Part shown: positions 34,549 through 42,878 of the stretch, piece by piece
Position numbering within the stretch: the first letter of the stretch is position 1
Layout: each line of letters opens with the position of its first letter
NCBI GenBank assembly: GCA_910579425.1
Contig: CAJTVL010000001.1
Location: forward strand, 62,001 to 126,000
Reading direction: 5' to 3'
Length of the DNA stretch: 64,000 nucleotides
From: an uncultured Lachnospiraceae bacterium
GTDB lineage: Bacteria > Bacillota > Clostridia > Lachnospirales > Lachnospiraceae
Program-made: the position numbers and the translations under genes
The notes under the pieces: model-generated
The model's database searches: none
Seen by the model: only the letters and a program-made list of their open reading frames with translations
What the model was told of the DNA's origin: nothing

Positions 34549-35648
34549 AAAAAAAGAAGATACTTTTTCATATTAACAGCCTTGGAAAGGGCGGTGCGGA
34601 GAGGGTGGTATCCGTACTGTCCAGGTATTTTGCGCAGGACGGATATGAGGTGGTGATCGTCACGCTCTGGCGGGCCGGGGAGGAATACGCTCTTTCAGGG
34701 GCGGTCAAAAGGATAGATCTGGGAGAGCTCTCGGCAGGCCGGAGGGGCGGAAGAAGGCTTCTTGCCCTGAGAAGGTTTACGGACTTAAGAAGGGTGATCC
34801 GAAAGGAGCGTCCGGATCTTGTGATTTCTTTCTGTGTGAAAGCAAATTTCAGAAGCGCCTATGCCATGCTGGGAATGAAAATACCCCTTCTGGTTTCGGT
34901 GAGAAATGATCCGAAGATTGATTATGCGCCTCACATAAGAGCGGTGAAGCGGATGGAAAAAAAGGCCGGTGGCTGCGTCTTCCAGACCCGGGAGGCAAAG
35001 GAGTTTTTCAGTCCGGCGTTCCAGGAAAAATCCCGCGTGATTTTTAACCCGGTGGATGAGAAATATCTCCTGGCAGCACAGAAAGAGAAAAAGCGCGGAG
35101 AAAAAAAGAATGTGATTGTGACGGTGGGCAGGATTTCCCGTCAGAAAAACCAGATGCTGCTTTTGAAGGCGTTTCGGCGGATTGCAGACCGATTTCCCCG
35201 GATGGAACTTCGGATTTACGGAGAGGAGGGGGAGCAGGGGGTAAGGCAAGAACTGGAGAGGTACGTGGCCGCGCATGGATTGAGAGAAAGGGTTCAGTTC
35301 ATGGGCCAGTGCGGCAGTCTTGAAAGGGAATTGGCAGATGCGGCGCTGTTTGTGCTTCCTTCCGATTATGAGGGGATGCCTAATGCGCTGATTGAAGCCA
35401 TGGTGCTGGGGCTTGCGGTGATCGCCACCGATTGTCCCTGCGGGGGAGCGGCCATGCTGATCGAGGACGGGATTTCCGGGCTTTTGGTTCCAGTGGGGGA
35501 TGAGAAAGGTCTGGCCCAGGCCATGGAGCGGGTTCTTATGGATGAAAGTCTGGCGGAAACAATGGCCGAGAATGCCGGGAAGACGGCGGACAAGGTGAAC
35601 CCCTTAACGGTATATGAAGAGTGGAAGGAATATGTGGAGGCACTATGA
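34545..35648 (+). CDS. GT4 glycosyltransferase (tandem pair, first)
   Basis: 367 residues, joined to asnB by an ATGA overlap. The N-terminus ILFHINSLGKGGAERVVSVLS, TVGRISRQKNQMLLLKAF and the donor motif PSDYEGMPNALIEAMVLGLA mark a GT4 enzyme. It shares the donor-site core (EGMPN, LIEAM, LGL, VIATDCPCGG) with the next gene, so the two arose by tandem duplication. PglH/PglJ of Campylobacter, which add successive GalNAc residues, are the closest functional model. Its donor may be the UDP-HexNAcA made by the TviB/TviC pair. Confidence 0.82.
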   Translation: MKKKKILFHINSLGKGGAERVVSVLSRYFAQDGYEVVIVTLWRAGEEYALSGAVKRIDLGELSAGRRGGRRLLALRRFTDLRRVIRKERPDLVISFCVKANFRSAYAMLGMKIPLLVSVRNDPKIDYAPHIRAVKRMEKKAGGCVFQTREAKEFFSPAFQEKSRVIFNPVDEKYLLAAQKEKKRGEKKNVIVTVGRISRQKNQMLLLKAFRRIADRFPRMELRIYGEEGEQGVRQELERYVAAHGLRERVQFMGQCGSLERELADAALFVLPSDYEGMPNALIEAMVLGLAVIATDCPCGGAAMLIEDGISGLLVPVGDEKGLAQAMERVLMDESLAETMAENAGKTADKVNPLTVYEEWKEYVEAL

Positions 35649-36745
35649 GAAAGAAGATTGCGCTTTATATCAGCAGCCTCAGGCGGGGCGGGGCTGAGAG
35701 GGTCATGGCCAATCTTGCCGGGTATTTTTACGGAGAAGGTTATCAGGTACTGATGGTCACCACCAGAAAGGAAGAGACGGAGTACGAGCTGCCGGAGGGG
35801 ATTGTGAGGCGGATCTCGGAGCCCCCATCCCAGGAACTGTGCGGCGGGCGGATCTCCAACTTTAAGAAGCGATTTTCCGGACTCAGGGAAATTTGGAAAG
35901 AAGAAAAACCGGATGTTATTTTATCTTTTATCGGGAAAAATAATATGATGGCAATCTTAACCTCCCGGGGGCTTAAGATCCCTGTTGCAGTTTCCGTACG
36001 GGGCGAACCCACGGAGGAATACTATAATAAAGGATTGCGCCTGATAGCGAGGCATTTGTTTGATCTGGCGGACGGCGTGGTCTTGCAGACCAAAAGGAGC
36101 CGTGATTTTTTTCCCAAAAGGGTGCAAAAAAAGGCGGTAATCCTGCGAAATCCCGTGCATCCTGATTTTTTCAGAAAGCCCTTTGAGGGAGAGCGTGAAA
36201 AGACGGTGGTGGCTGTGGGCAGAGTGGATGAAAATAAGAACCACGAGCTGCTCATCAGGGCTTTTGCCCAGATTGCCGGGGACTTTCCTGAATATAAGCT
36301 CCTGATCTACGGAGAGGGAGAAAAAAGAAAAGCGCTTCAGGAGCTGGCCGGGGATTTGGGGCTTGAGGAAAGGATTCTTTTGCCCGGAAATGTGGAGCAT
36401 GTGGAGGAAGCAATTTACAGGGCCCGGGTATTTGTCTTGCCCTCCAATACGGAGGGGATGCCCAACACCCTCATAGAGGCCATGCTTTTGGGGCTTACGG
36501 TTATTGCCACGGACTGTCCCTGCGGGGGATGTGCGGAATTGATCGAGCATGAGCAGAACGGCCTGCTGACGCCGGTAGAAGATGTGGAGAAAATGAGAGA
36601 GAATCTGCGGCGGGTACTGGCCCATCCCCGGGAAGCGGACCGGATGGGAAGAAATGCGGCTCAGCTCAGAGATCTGTATCAGGCCCGGGCGGTTTACGGA
36701 GGCTGGAAGGAATATCTGGAGGGCCTGATGGGAGAAAGAGCCTGA
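35645..36745 (+). CDS. GT4 glycosyltransferase (tandem pair, second)
   Basis: 366 residues from the ATG at 35645 (GGAGG 6 bases upstream), overlapping the previous stop. IALYISSLRRGGAERVMANLA, AVGRVDENKNHELLIRAF and PSNTEGMPNTLIEAMLLGLT are GT4 hallmarks, and VIATDCPCGG follows as in the preceding gene. A duplicated pair of transferases flanked by two amidotransferases suggests a repeat unit with two like uronic residues, as in Francisella O-antigen. That comparison is inference. Confidence 0.82.
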   Translation: MRKKIALYISSLRRGGAERVMANLAGYFYGEGYQVLMVTTRKEETEYELPEGIVRRISEPPSQELCGGRISNFKKRFSGLREIWKEEKPDVILSFIGKNNMMAILTSRGLKIPVAVSVRGEPTEEYYNKGLRLIARHLFDLADGVVLQTKRSRDFFPKRVQKKAVILRNPVHPDFFRKPFEGEREKTVVAVGRVDENKNHELLIRAFAQIAGDFPEYKLLIYGEGEKRKALQELAGDLGLEERILLPGNVEHVEEAIYRARVFVLPSNTEGMPNTLIEAMLLGLTVIATDCPCGGCAELIEHEQNGLLTPVEDVEKMRENLRRVLAHPREADRMGRNAAQLRDLYQARAVYGGWKEYLEGLMGERA

Positions 36746-36811
36746 ACGATAGGGAACGTCAAATCAATTTGCCGCTTATCATTAAGGAAGCGGAGCAAAG
36801 GAGCGGGAGCG

Positions 36812-38737
36812 ATGTGTGGAATAGCCGGATTTTGTAATTTTGAGGGTGATAAGCAGAGTAACATCGAGCGCATGAAGCGGCGGATTTATCATAGGGGGCC
36901 GGATGCGGGAGGAAGTTTTTTTTCCGAGGACGGCCAGGTGGTTTTAGGACACAGAAGGCTTTCGATCATTGACCTGTCCGAGAGCGGTTCTCAGCCCATG
37001 GCTTCTCACAGCGGGCGTTATGTCATTGCTTACAACGGAGAAATTTACAATTATAAGCAGGTGAGGGACAGGCTTTTGCAGGACAAAAAGGTGAGCTTTT
37101 TCAGAGGAACCTCCGACACGGAGGTGCTGTTGGAGGCTCTGGAGGCCTACGGGGTGAAGGAGGGTATTTCCCTGTGTAAAGGGATGTTTGCCATTGCCCT
37201 GTACGATAAGAAGGAGCAGCTTTTGTATCTGCTTCGGGATCGGATCGGGGAAAAGCCCTTATACTATGGCAGGGTGGGAGAAAGCTTTGTGTTTGCCTCG
37301 GATGTGGGGGCCATTGCGGAGCTGGAGGGCTTTCATAATCCCGTGAACCGCAAGGTGCTGGGGCTTTATTTTGTCCATGGCTATATTCCGGCTCCTTATT
37401 CTATTTACGAAGATATTTACAAGCTGGAGCCGGGGACTATTTTAAAGCTCAGGCTGCCCTTTCAAAGTCTGGAATCGGCGGAATATGAAACCTACTGGTC
37501 GGTGAAGGAGACTGCAAAAAAGGGACAGGAAAATCCTTTTAAGGGCACAAGAGAGGAAGCTGCCGATGAATTGGAGCGGCTTTTGAAGGAGGCCATAGCC
37601 GGGCAGATGACGGCGGATGTTCCCGTGGGGGCTTTTTTGTCCGCAGGAATCGATTCCAGCACCATTGTCGCGTTGATGCAGTCCCTGAATAAAGGCAGGG
37701 TGAAGAGCTTTACCATTGGAATGGAAGATCAGGCCTATAATGAGGCGGTGTACGCCGGGGAGATTGCAAGGCATCTGGGAACGGAGCACACGGAGCTTTA
37801 TATCACCGAGGAAGATGCCAGGGCGGTGATCCCCGCGCTGGCAGGGATGTTCGGGGAGCCTTTTGCGGATTCTTCCCAGATTCCCACCTATCTGGTGAGC
37901 AAGCTGACCAGGGAGCATGTGACAGTGTCCCTGAGCGGGGACGGGGGGGATGAGCTTTTCTGCGGTTATACCTCGTACCCTTCCGTAGAGCGGATCTGGA
38001 ACAAAATGAAAGGGATTCCCTATTTGATCCGTAAGCCCTGCAGCCTGCTGGTGACCCACAGTCCTCTTGCCAAAAAGCCCATTTACCGCATCAAGGGAAA
38101 GCTTTTGGGGGCCAGGGGGCCTTCGGATCTGTATGTCTGTTCTCTGGAAACAGATCCTCTGGCGGAGCGGATCTCTCTTCCGGGTTCTGAGGGAGGAAAA
38201 TGCAGCTATAAATACAGCGAGTATGCTCCCGGTTATCTGAAGGAAACCAATCACAACATCATGCTCATGGACATGCTGATGTATCATCCCGACGACATTC
38301 TGGTGAAGGTGGACCGGGCGGCTATGGCGGTTTCCTTAGAAACCAGAGTGCCTATGCTGGACAGGGATGTAGTGGAATTTGCATGGAGCCTTCCCATCGA
38401 GTACAAGCGGGAATGGGAAAACGGCAGGATGGGACATACCGGCTTTTATGGAAAAAAGGTGCTGCGGGACGTGCTTTACCGCTATGTGCCCAGGGAGATG
38501 ATGGAGCGTCCCAAGAAAGGCTTTAGCATCCCCATCGAGAAATGGCTTCGCCAGGACGGACTCAGGCAGTGGGCGGAAAGCCTGATTGACAGGAAAAAGT
38601 TAAAAGAGCAGGGATTTCTGGAGGTTGATGTGGTGTGGAGGATCTGGAACGACTTTATAGAGAAGGGAGAGTGGCGGATCCAGATCTGGTATATTCTGAT
38701 GTTTCAGGAATGGATGGAGCATACAGGCAGGGGATGA
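36812..38737 (+). CDS. asnB: Asparagine-synthase-type amidotransferase (second copy)
   Basis: 641 residues, paralogous to the protein at 32587-34548 over its full length. It starts M-CGIAGFC with the Cys2 nucleophile, then RRLSIIDLS and YNGEIYNY. The ATP loop reads SAGIDSS rather than SGGxDSS, a change seen in other glycan-locus members. LSGDGGDELFCGY and KVDRAAMAVSLETRVPMLD are intact. AAAGGAG lies 11 bases before the ATG. Probably amidates a second uronic acid or another carboxyl group. Its stop codon lies in the loop of the terminator-like hairpin at 38723-38748. Confidence 0.82.
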   Translation: MCGIAGFCNFEGDKQSNIERMKRRIYHRGPDAGGSFFSEDGQVVLGHRRLSIIDLSESGSQPMASHSGRYVIAYNGEIYNYKQVRDRLLQDKKVSFFRGTSDTEVLLEALEAYGVKEGISLCKGMFAIALYDKKEQLLYLLRDRIGEKPLYYGRVGESFVFASDVGAIAELEGFHNPVNRKVLGLYFVHGYIPAPYSIYEDIYKLEPGTILKLRLPFQSLESAEYETYWSVKETAKKGQENPFKGTREEAADELERLLKEAIAGQMTADVPVGAFLSAGIDSSTIVALMQSLNKGRVKSFTIGMEDQAYNEAVYAGEIARHLGTEHTELYITEEDARAVIPALAGMFGEPFADSSQIPTYLVSKLTREHVTVSLSGDGGDELFCGYTSYPSVERIWNKMKGIPYLIRKPCSLLVTHSPLAKKPIYRIKGKLLGARGPSDLYVCSLETDPLAERISLPGSEGGKCSYKYSEYAPGYLKETNHNIMLMDMLMYHPDDILVKVDRAAMAVSLETRVPMLDRDVVEFAWSLPIEYKREWENGRMGHTGFYGKKVLRDVLYRYVPREMMERPKKGFSIPIEKWLRQDGLRQWAESLIDRKKLKEQGFLEVDVVWRIWNDFIEKGEWRIQIWYILMFQEWMEHTGRG

Positions 38738-38748
38738 ACCCTGCCTGT
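38723..38748. terminator. Perfect 10-bp hairpin between convergent genes
   Basis: ACAGGCAGGG (38723-38732) and CCCTGCCTGT (38739-38748) pair perfectly around a 6-base loop GATGAA. On the plus strand TTATTTG follows. The loop holds the TGA of the plus-strand amidotransferase, and the minus-strand gene's stop (38750-38748) overlaps the arm. It is probably an intrinsic terminator for plus-strand transcripts and weaker for the minus strand, where no U-run follows. Confidence 0.7.
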
Positions 38749-39809
38749 TATTTGTAAATACTGTCATAATCAAAGCCGGAATAAAATTCTCTTTCCTGTT
38801 CCAGCCTTTCCAGATAGTTTTCTTTGGTGACCAGCCCGGTGCCGTCGGCGATCCAGTTCAGGATGCGGGCGTTGATCTCGCCGCTGTAATGTCCGTCGTC
38901 GCTGTAGTAATCGGGATTGCATATGACCTCATATTGGTCAAAAAAGTTGTACAGCTTCACATTAGGGCAGGCAAGCAGCAGCTCCGTGGCGGTCTGCTCC
39001 GCCATAAGCTGTCTGGAAAGGGTTCCTTTCAGATTCAGGGCATCCCAGTAGCAGATGCTGTAGGGAGGATAAAAAATATAAAAGACGGTGTCCGGGTATT
39101 TATTTACCACATTGACCACATTCAGGGTGATGGTTTCCGTAACCGCGCGGCGTTCTTCCTCTCCAAAGTCAGTGGGATCATTTAAGTCCACATGATCCCT
39201 GTCATAGGAAAGAAGAATCCGGTCCAGGCCGGTTTCCTGCTGCCAGGAGGAGTATTCATCCATGGTAGTGCTCGGTGAACCGGAGAGGGTGGCGGCAACG
39301 TTTGCCAGCACACCGTGGTAAAGGATGGCTTTATTGAACAGATAGGAAACGTCATTGAAGGGATTCTCGTCGTAGAGATAGGTGGGATAATCCTCATACT
39401 GTACCCAGTCATACTCCCGGAAAAATCCGTTGTAATCCAGGGCCCAGATCACCGTTTTCAGCTCTTTATTCCGGGAAAGGGCTCTGTCCAGATTCTCCGA
39501 AATCTCCTGGTAGCCTGCACCGGAGAAGGTTTCTTTCACGCAGTTTGTGCCGAATAAGGCATCCACCTGGCTGGGCTTAAAATTCTGGGCCATGGAGGTC
39601 CCTGTGATCAGGGCGTCAAAGTCAAAATGTCTGGAGATGCCGTCGTTAATATAACGCTCCTGGTACAGGCGGTAAGAGAAAAAGGGAAAGGGCCTGTGAT
39701 AATGGAAATAAGGATCCACCAGGATTACAATTGCGGCAGTGAGAGCCAGCAAAAGGCCCAGACCGGCCAGGCATTTCAAAAACCATTTTTTAGCTTCTGC
39801 TTGATTCAT
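38748..39809 (-). CDS. SGNH/AlgJ-like extracytoplasmic esterase or acyltransferase
   Basis: 353 residues. A single N-terminal hydrophobic helix (about 10-31, LKCLAGLGLLLALTAAIVIL) acts as signal anchor, putting the rest outside the cell. The nucleophile motif ITGTSMAQN (S72) and a C-terminal DDGHYS pattern (Asp-x-x-His) supply a possible SGNH triad. GGAGG lies before the ATG, which overlaps the upstream gene by 20 bases. With the MBOAT protein of the same operon it resembles the PatA/PatB and AlgI/AlgJ arrangements, in which the MBOAT exports an acyl group and the SGNH protein places it on a sugar. Confidence 0.7.
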   Translation of the reverse strand: MNQAEAKKWFLKCLAGLGLLLALTAAIVILVDPYFHYHRPFPFFSYRLYQERYINDGISRHFDFDALITGTSMAQNFKPSQVDALFGTNCVKETFSGAGYQEISENLDRALSRNKELKTVIWALDYNGFFREYDWVQYEDYPTYLYDENPFNDVSYLFNKAILYHGVLANVAATLSGSPSTTMDEYSSWQQETGLDRILLSYDRDHVDLNDPTDFGEEERRAVTETITLNVVNVVNKYPDTVFYIFYPPYSICYWDALNLKGTLSRQLMAEQTATELLLACPNVKLYNFFDQYEVICNPDYYSDDGHYSGEINARILNWIADGTGLVTKENYLERLEQEREFYSGFDYDSIYK

Positions 39810-41196
39810 GCTTCTCCTCCTTTTTCCCTTTTACAACACGGATCAAAAATGGCTCCAGCATCAGCATCAGGCTGATATAGAACAGCGCCATATTATAAAT
39901 GGTGTATCTGGTCTGACAGAAAATTACCAGAGACACCAGCCCCACATTCAGCAGAACAGAGAGCAGTGTCAGCGAGGAAAACAGGATCACAAACCGGTTT
40001 TCCTTTTTTCGGATATGGTAAAACAACAGCCAGAGATAGAGCACATAAACCAGCAGGCTGTACCAGATCAGCAGGGCATTTCTCTGGGCCACAGTGGTCA
40101 CCAGGCCGGAGAGGAAATTGTCCCCAAAGGCGCCTAGGATTTCAGGGATGTTGTGGGGGATGACAGACTGATTGATGATGTCCATGACACGGTCCGCATT
40201 TTCATTTAAGTCCGTAATGCCGCCGCCCCAGCGCTCCAGGGCATAGTCGTTGACCAGGGGCCACATAGTATCGATCTGGATATGGTCATAATGATCGCCA
40301 AAATGGGAAACCCTGCCAAGCCATCCCCTGTTCGCATGGCGCTTTAGAAATCCGTTCTCATCACATATATCGTAAATCTTCAGAAATAAATCCCGGATCC
40401 CCTCATCCTCGATATAATCGGCATCGCTTCGCTCTGCGGTATAAAAAGCCATGGTGGTAATAAAACGGGTATCGCCGGAATGCCTGACCATTTCTCCTCT
40501 GAGCGCGTAGTTATAGCCAAAGTCCAGAAGGGCGGAGCCGGCAAGGACGCACAGGCCGGTGAGAAGAAGGCAGGCCAGGCCCTGCAGGTATTTTTTCCCG
40601 GAAAAGAAAACGATGCCTGTGCAGATCGTCAGCATGGCCAGAGAAACGGCCATCTGTTTTCTGGTTGAGATCAGCAGAAAAGCAAGGATACAGCAGGCGG
40701 CAAAGCTTGTCCGGGTACGATCAGCCACATATTCAAGGAGATAGCGGAAGAAAAGAAGATACAGAGAAATGGCGATTCCTTCCGTTAAAATGCTGTTGGA
40801 ATACATGGAGCCTCTGCGGGCCGCAAAACGGCATAGGAGAGAGACTGCCATAGGGATCAAAAGAACGCCCATGGAAAACAGCCTGCTTATGGTCAGCTTC
40901 CTGGTAAGGAAAGCGGCAAAGGACCAGCAGGAGAGAGCCGCTAAAATGCTCTGGGCAAATACGGCGGCGGTTAAATAAAAATCATTTTTGGGGCCGGAAA
41001 AAATCCGCCTGAAAAAAGCCAGAAACAAGGGATAAAAAGGTTCTCTGGACAGCTCCATATTGATGTAGCTGGGGGAGTCCACGCAGATCACAGCCCCGTC
41101 GTAAAACGCAAAAAAGAGATAAAAAACGAGGCTGACAAGCAGCATAAACAGAGAAAAAGCTTTGCACTCCTTCGGTTTTATTGCATGAGAAAACAT
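39790..41196 (-). CDS. Polytopic membrane protein, GT-C-like, REP/YNM family member B
   Basis: 468 residues from the ATG at 41196, which has GAGGT close by; an upstream ATG at 41238 lacks a ribosome site. About eleven hydrophobic segments. VDSPSYINMELSREPFYPL follows the first helix and RYTIYNMALFYIS lies near the end, as in the paralogue at 28811-30223. It sits between the MBOAT and SGNH genes and overlaps the latter. A role as glycosyltransferase acting outside the membrane is possible; no named function can be supported. Confidence 0.55.
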   Translation of the reverse strand: MFSHAIKPKECKAFSLFMLLVSLVFYLFFAFYDGAVICVDSPSYINMELSREPFYPLFLAFFRRIFSGPKNDFYLTAAVFAQSILAALSCWSFAAFLTRKLTISRLFSMGVLLIPMAVSLLCRFAARRGSMYSNSILTEGIAISLYLLFFRYLLEYVADRTRTSFAACCILAFLLISTRKQMAVSLAMLTICTGIVFFSGKKYLQGLACLLLTGLCVLAGSALLDFGYNYALRGEMVRHSGDTRFITTMAFYTAERSDADYIEDEGIRDLFLKIYDICDENGFLKRHANRGWLGRVSHFGDHYDHIQIDTMWPLVNDYALERWGGGITDLNENADRVMDIINQSVIPHNIPEILGAFGDNFLSGLVTTVAQRNALLIWYSLLVYVLYLWLLFYHIRKKENRFVILFSSLTLLSVLLNVGLVSLVIFCQTRYTIYNMALFYISLMLMLEPFLIRVVKGKKEEKHESSRS

Positions 41197-41241
41197 TTTA
41201 ACCTCTATTCTGCCGCCCTGGACGGCTTCTAAATACAAACG

Positions 41242-42696
41242 TCAAAAATTAAAGTACAGAAATTCACTGATCTCCGACAGGGACAGGATGCTCCAAAACA
41301 TGAGAAATATTACTGTTAAAAGCTTTTTGTTTGACAAAGTAAAGCGGGCTGTCTTCTCCCGGGTATTTTTCAGGACAAAGCATCCAAGCAGGGCCAGAAA
41401 GGCAAAAAGGCTCACCGCCATTCCCGGGGAAGAGGACATGATACCGCCCAGCCCCAGACGGTAGAGCAGGCTGACTTCGGTCAGGTCCTGGAACGCATCC
41501 ACAATGGGCCGGTGCAGAGGGCCAAAGCCTCCCCAAAGCAACTGCTGCCAGAGAGAGAGAGCCTGACTGACACAGTCCGCCCGGAACAGGCTCCAGCCAA
41601 AGGTGACCAGCAAAAAGGTAAGTCCTCTTTTGAACCACTTGGGAAGCCTGACGGAGGCTATATTTACCATCTTTTCAAAAACCATTACAATTCCGTGCAG
41701 GGCCCCCCAGAGAAGAAAGGTCCAGTTGGCGCCGTGCCAGAGCCCGCTGACCAGAAATACAATCATGGTATTGAAATAAGTTCTTGCCTTTCCGCGCCGG
41801 CTTCCTCCCAGGGGAATGTAAAGATACCTGGTAAAAAATCGGGTCAGGGTCATATGCCATCTGTCCCAGAAATCGGAAACGGACTCTGCCTTGTAAGGAG
41901 AGTTGAAATTGACGGGAAGCTCCATATTCAGCATAGACCCAATGCCCCAGGCCATATCGCAGTAGCCGCTGAAATCAAAATAGATCTGCAGGGAATAACA
42001 CACCATCACAAGGGCGGCGCTGGGGGAATTCAGTTCAGGGATGTTTCCGTATCCCACATTTACCACCTTGGCAAAGGAGTCGGCAAGCAGCACCTTTTTT
42101 GCCAGTCCCAGAGCAAAGGCATAGATTCCCCTGGATAAATTTTCAAAATTAATTCTGCGCTTCTCCGGGTTTTGCAGCTGCGGGATGATATCATTGTGGA
42201 GAGCGATGGGCCCCTGGGTAAGCTTGGGGAAAAAAGCGATATAAAGGGCATAATCCAGGAGGCCGTATCTGTCGCAGCCTCCCCGGTATACATCCACCAG
42301 ATAAGAGATCTGCTGGAAGGTATAAAAGCTGATGCCGAGAGGCAGGATCAACTCCAGAAAAGGAAGCTGCGTCCCAAACATGACATTGATATTTTCGGTA
42401 AAAAAATTGTAGTATTTTAGAAAAAGCAGAATGCCCGCATTCAGCAGGATGCCTGCCCAGAGCCAGGGCTTTTTGCATTCCTTTTGGGCTATCACGGCGG
42501 CAACCGCGTAATTGCATACAATGCTGACGGATAAAACCACAGGATAAAAGAGATTTGTGTAGCCGCAGAACCACAGGGACATAATAAGCAGAAAGGCTGT
42601 GGCGGCCTTATATTTTCCGATATGATTTAATCCAAAGTAGCCCAAAAAGGCCAGAGGAAAAAATAAAAAAATGAAAATATAAGAGTTAAAGAGCAT
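41242..42696 (-). CDS. MBOAT O-acyltransferase (AlgI/DltB/PatA family)
   Basis: 484 residues from the ATG at 42696 (AAAGGAT 7 bases ahead; an upstream ATG at 42756 lies within the promoter). Family landmarks are YNFF, ISFYTFQQISYLVDVYRG, FPKLTQGPI, DFSGYCDMAWG, FWDRWHMTLTRFF, YIPLGGSRRG and the invariant histidine in SGLWHGANW (H321). Such proteins move acyl groups, typically acetyl, across the membrane to secreted polymers. It heads a three-gene minus-strand operon with an SGNH protein, driven by the promoter at 42728-42756. Confidence 0.88.
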   Translation of the reverse strand: MLFNSYIFIFLFFPLAFLGYFGLNHIGKYKAATAFLLIMSLWFCGYTNLFYPVVLSVSIVCNYAVAAVIAQKECKKPWLWAGILLNAGILLFLKYYNFFTENINVMFGTQLPFLELILPLGISFYTFQQISYLVDVYRGGCDRYGLLDYALYIAFFPKLTQGPIALHNDIIPQLQNPEKRRINFENLSRGIYAFALGLAKKVLLADSFAKVVNVGYGNIPELNSPSAALVMVCYSLQIYFDFSGYCDMAWGIGSMLNMELPVNFNSPYKAESVSDFWDRWHMTLTRFFTRYLYIPLGGSRRGKARTYFNTMIVFLVSGLWHGANWTFLLWGALHGIVMVFEKMVNIASVRLPKWFKRGLTFLLVTFGWSLFRADCVSQALSLWQQLLWGGFGPLHRPIVDAFQDLTEVSLLYRLGLGGIMSSSPGMAVSLFAFLALLGCFVLKNTREKTARFTLSNKKLLTVIFLMFWSILSLSEISEFLYFNF

Positions 42697-42727
42697 AGCG
42701 GATCCTTTCACAAGCAAATTTAAAAGT

Positions 42728-42756
42728 ATTATAAGGCTTTGGAAATTGTTTGGCAA
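42728..42756 (-). promoter_or_regulatory. Strong sigma-A-like promoter of the MBOAT operon
   Basis: On the minus strand TTGCCA (42756-42751) and a perfect TATAAT (42733-42728) are separated by exactly 17 bases. The start point would be near 42721, about 25 bases before the ATG at 42696. It is the best-matched promoter in the window. Confidence 0.65.
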
Positions 42757-42814
42757 TAATATTCTGGGATGTTACTTGTCTCACTTTCGCAAAAGAACGC
42801 CAGGATGGTTACTC

Positions 42815-42843
42815 TTGTGGAACATGGAAAAATATGATAAAAT
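42815..42843 (+). promoter_or_regulatory. Possible promoter of the right-half fucosyltransferase cluster
   Basis: TTGTGG (42815-42820) and TAAAAT (42838-42843) have a 17-base spacer, 36 bases before the ATG at 42879. The match is moderate. Together with the opposite promoter it makes 42697-42878 a divergent control region; no gene is seen in the gap. Confidence 0.4.
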
Positions 42844-42878
42844 CAATTAATTTGTTTCGGCAGGACAGGGGTGAATCC

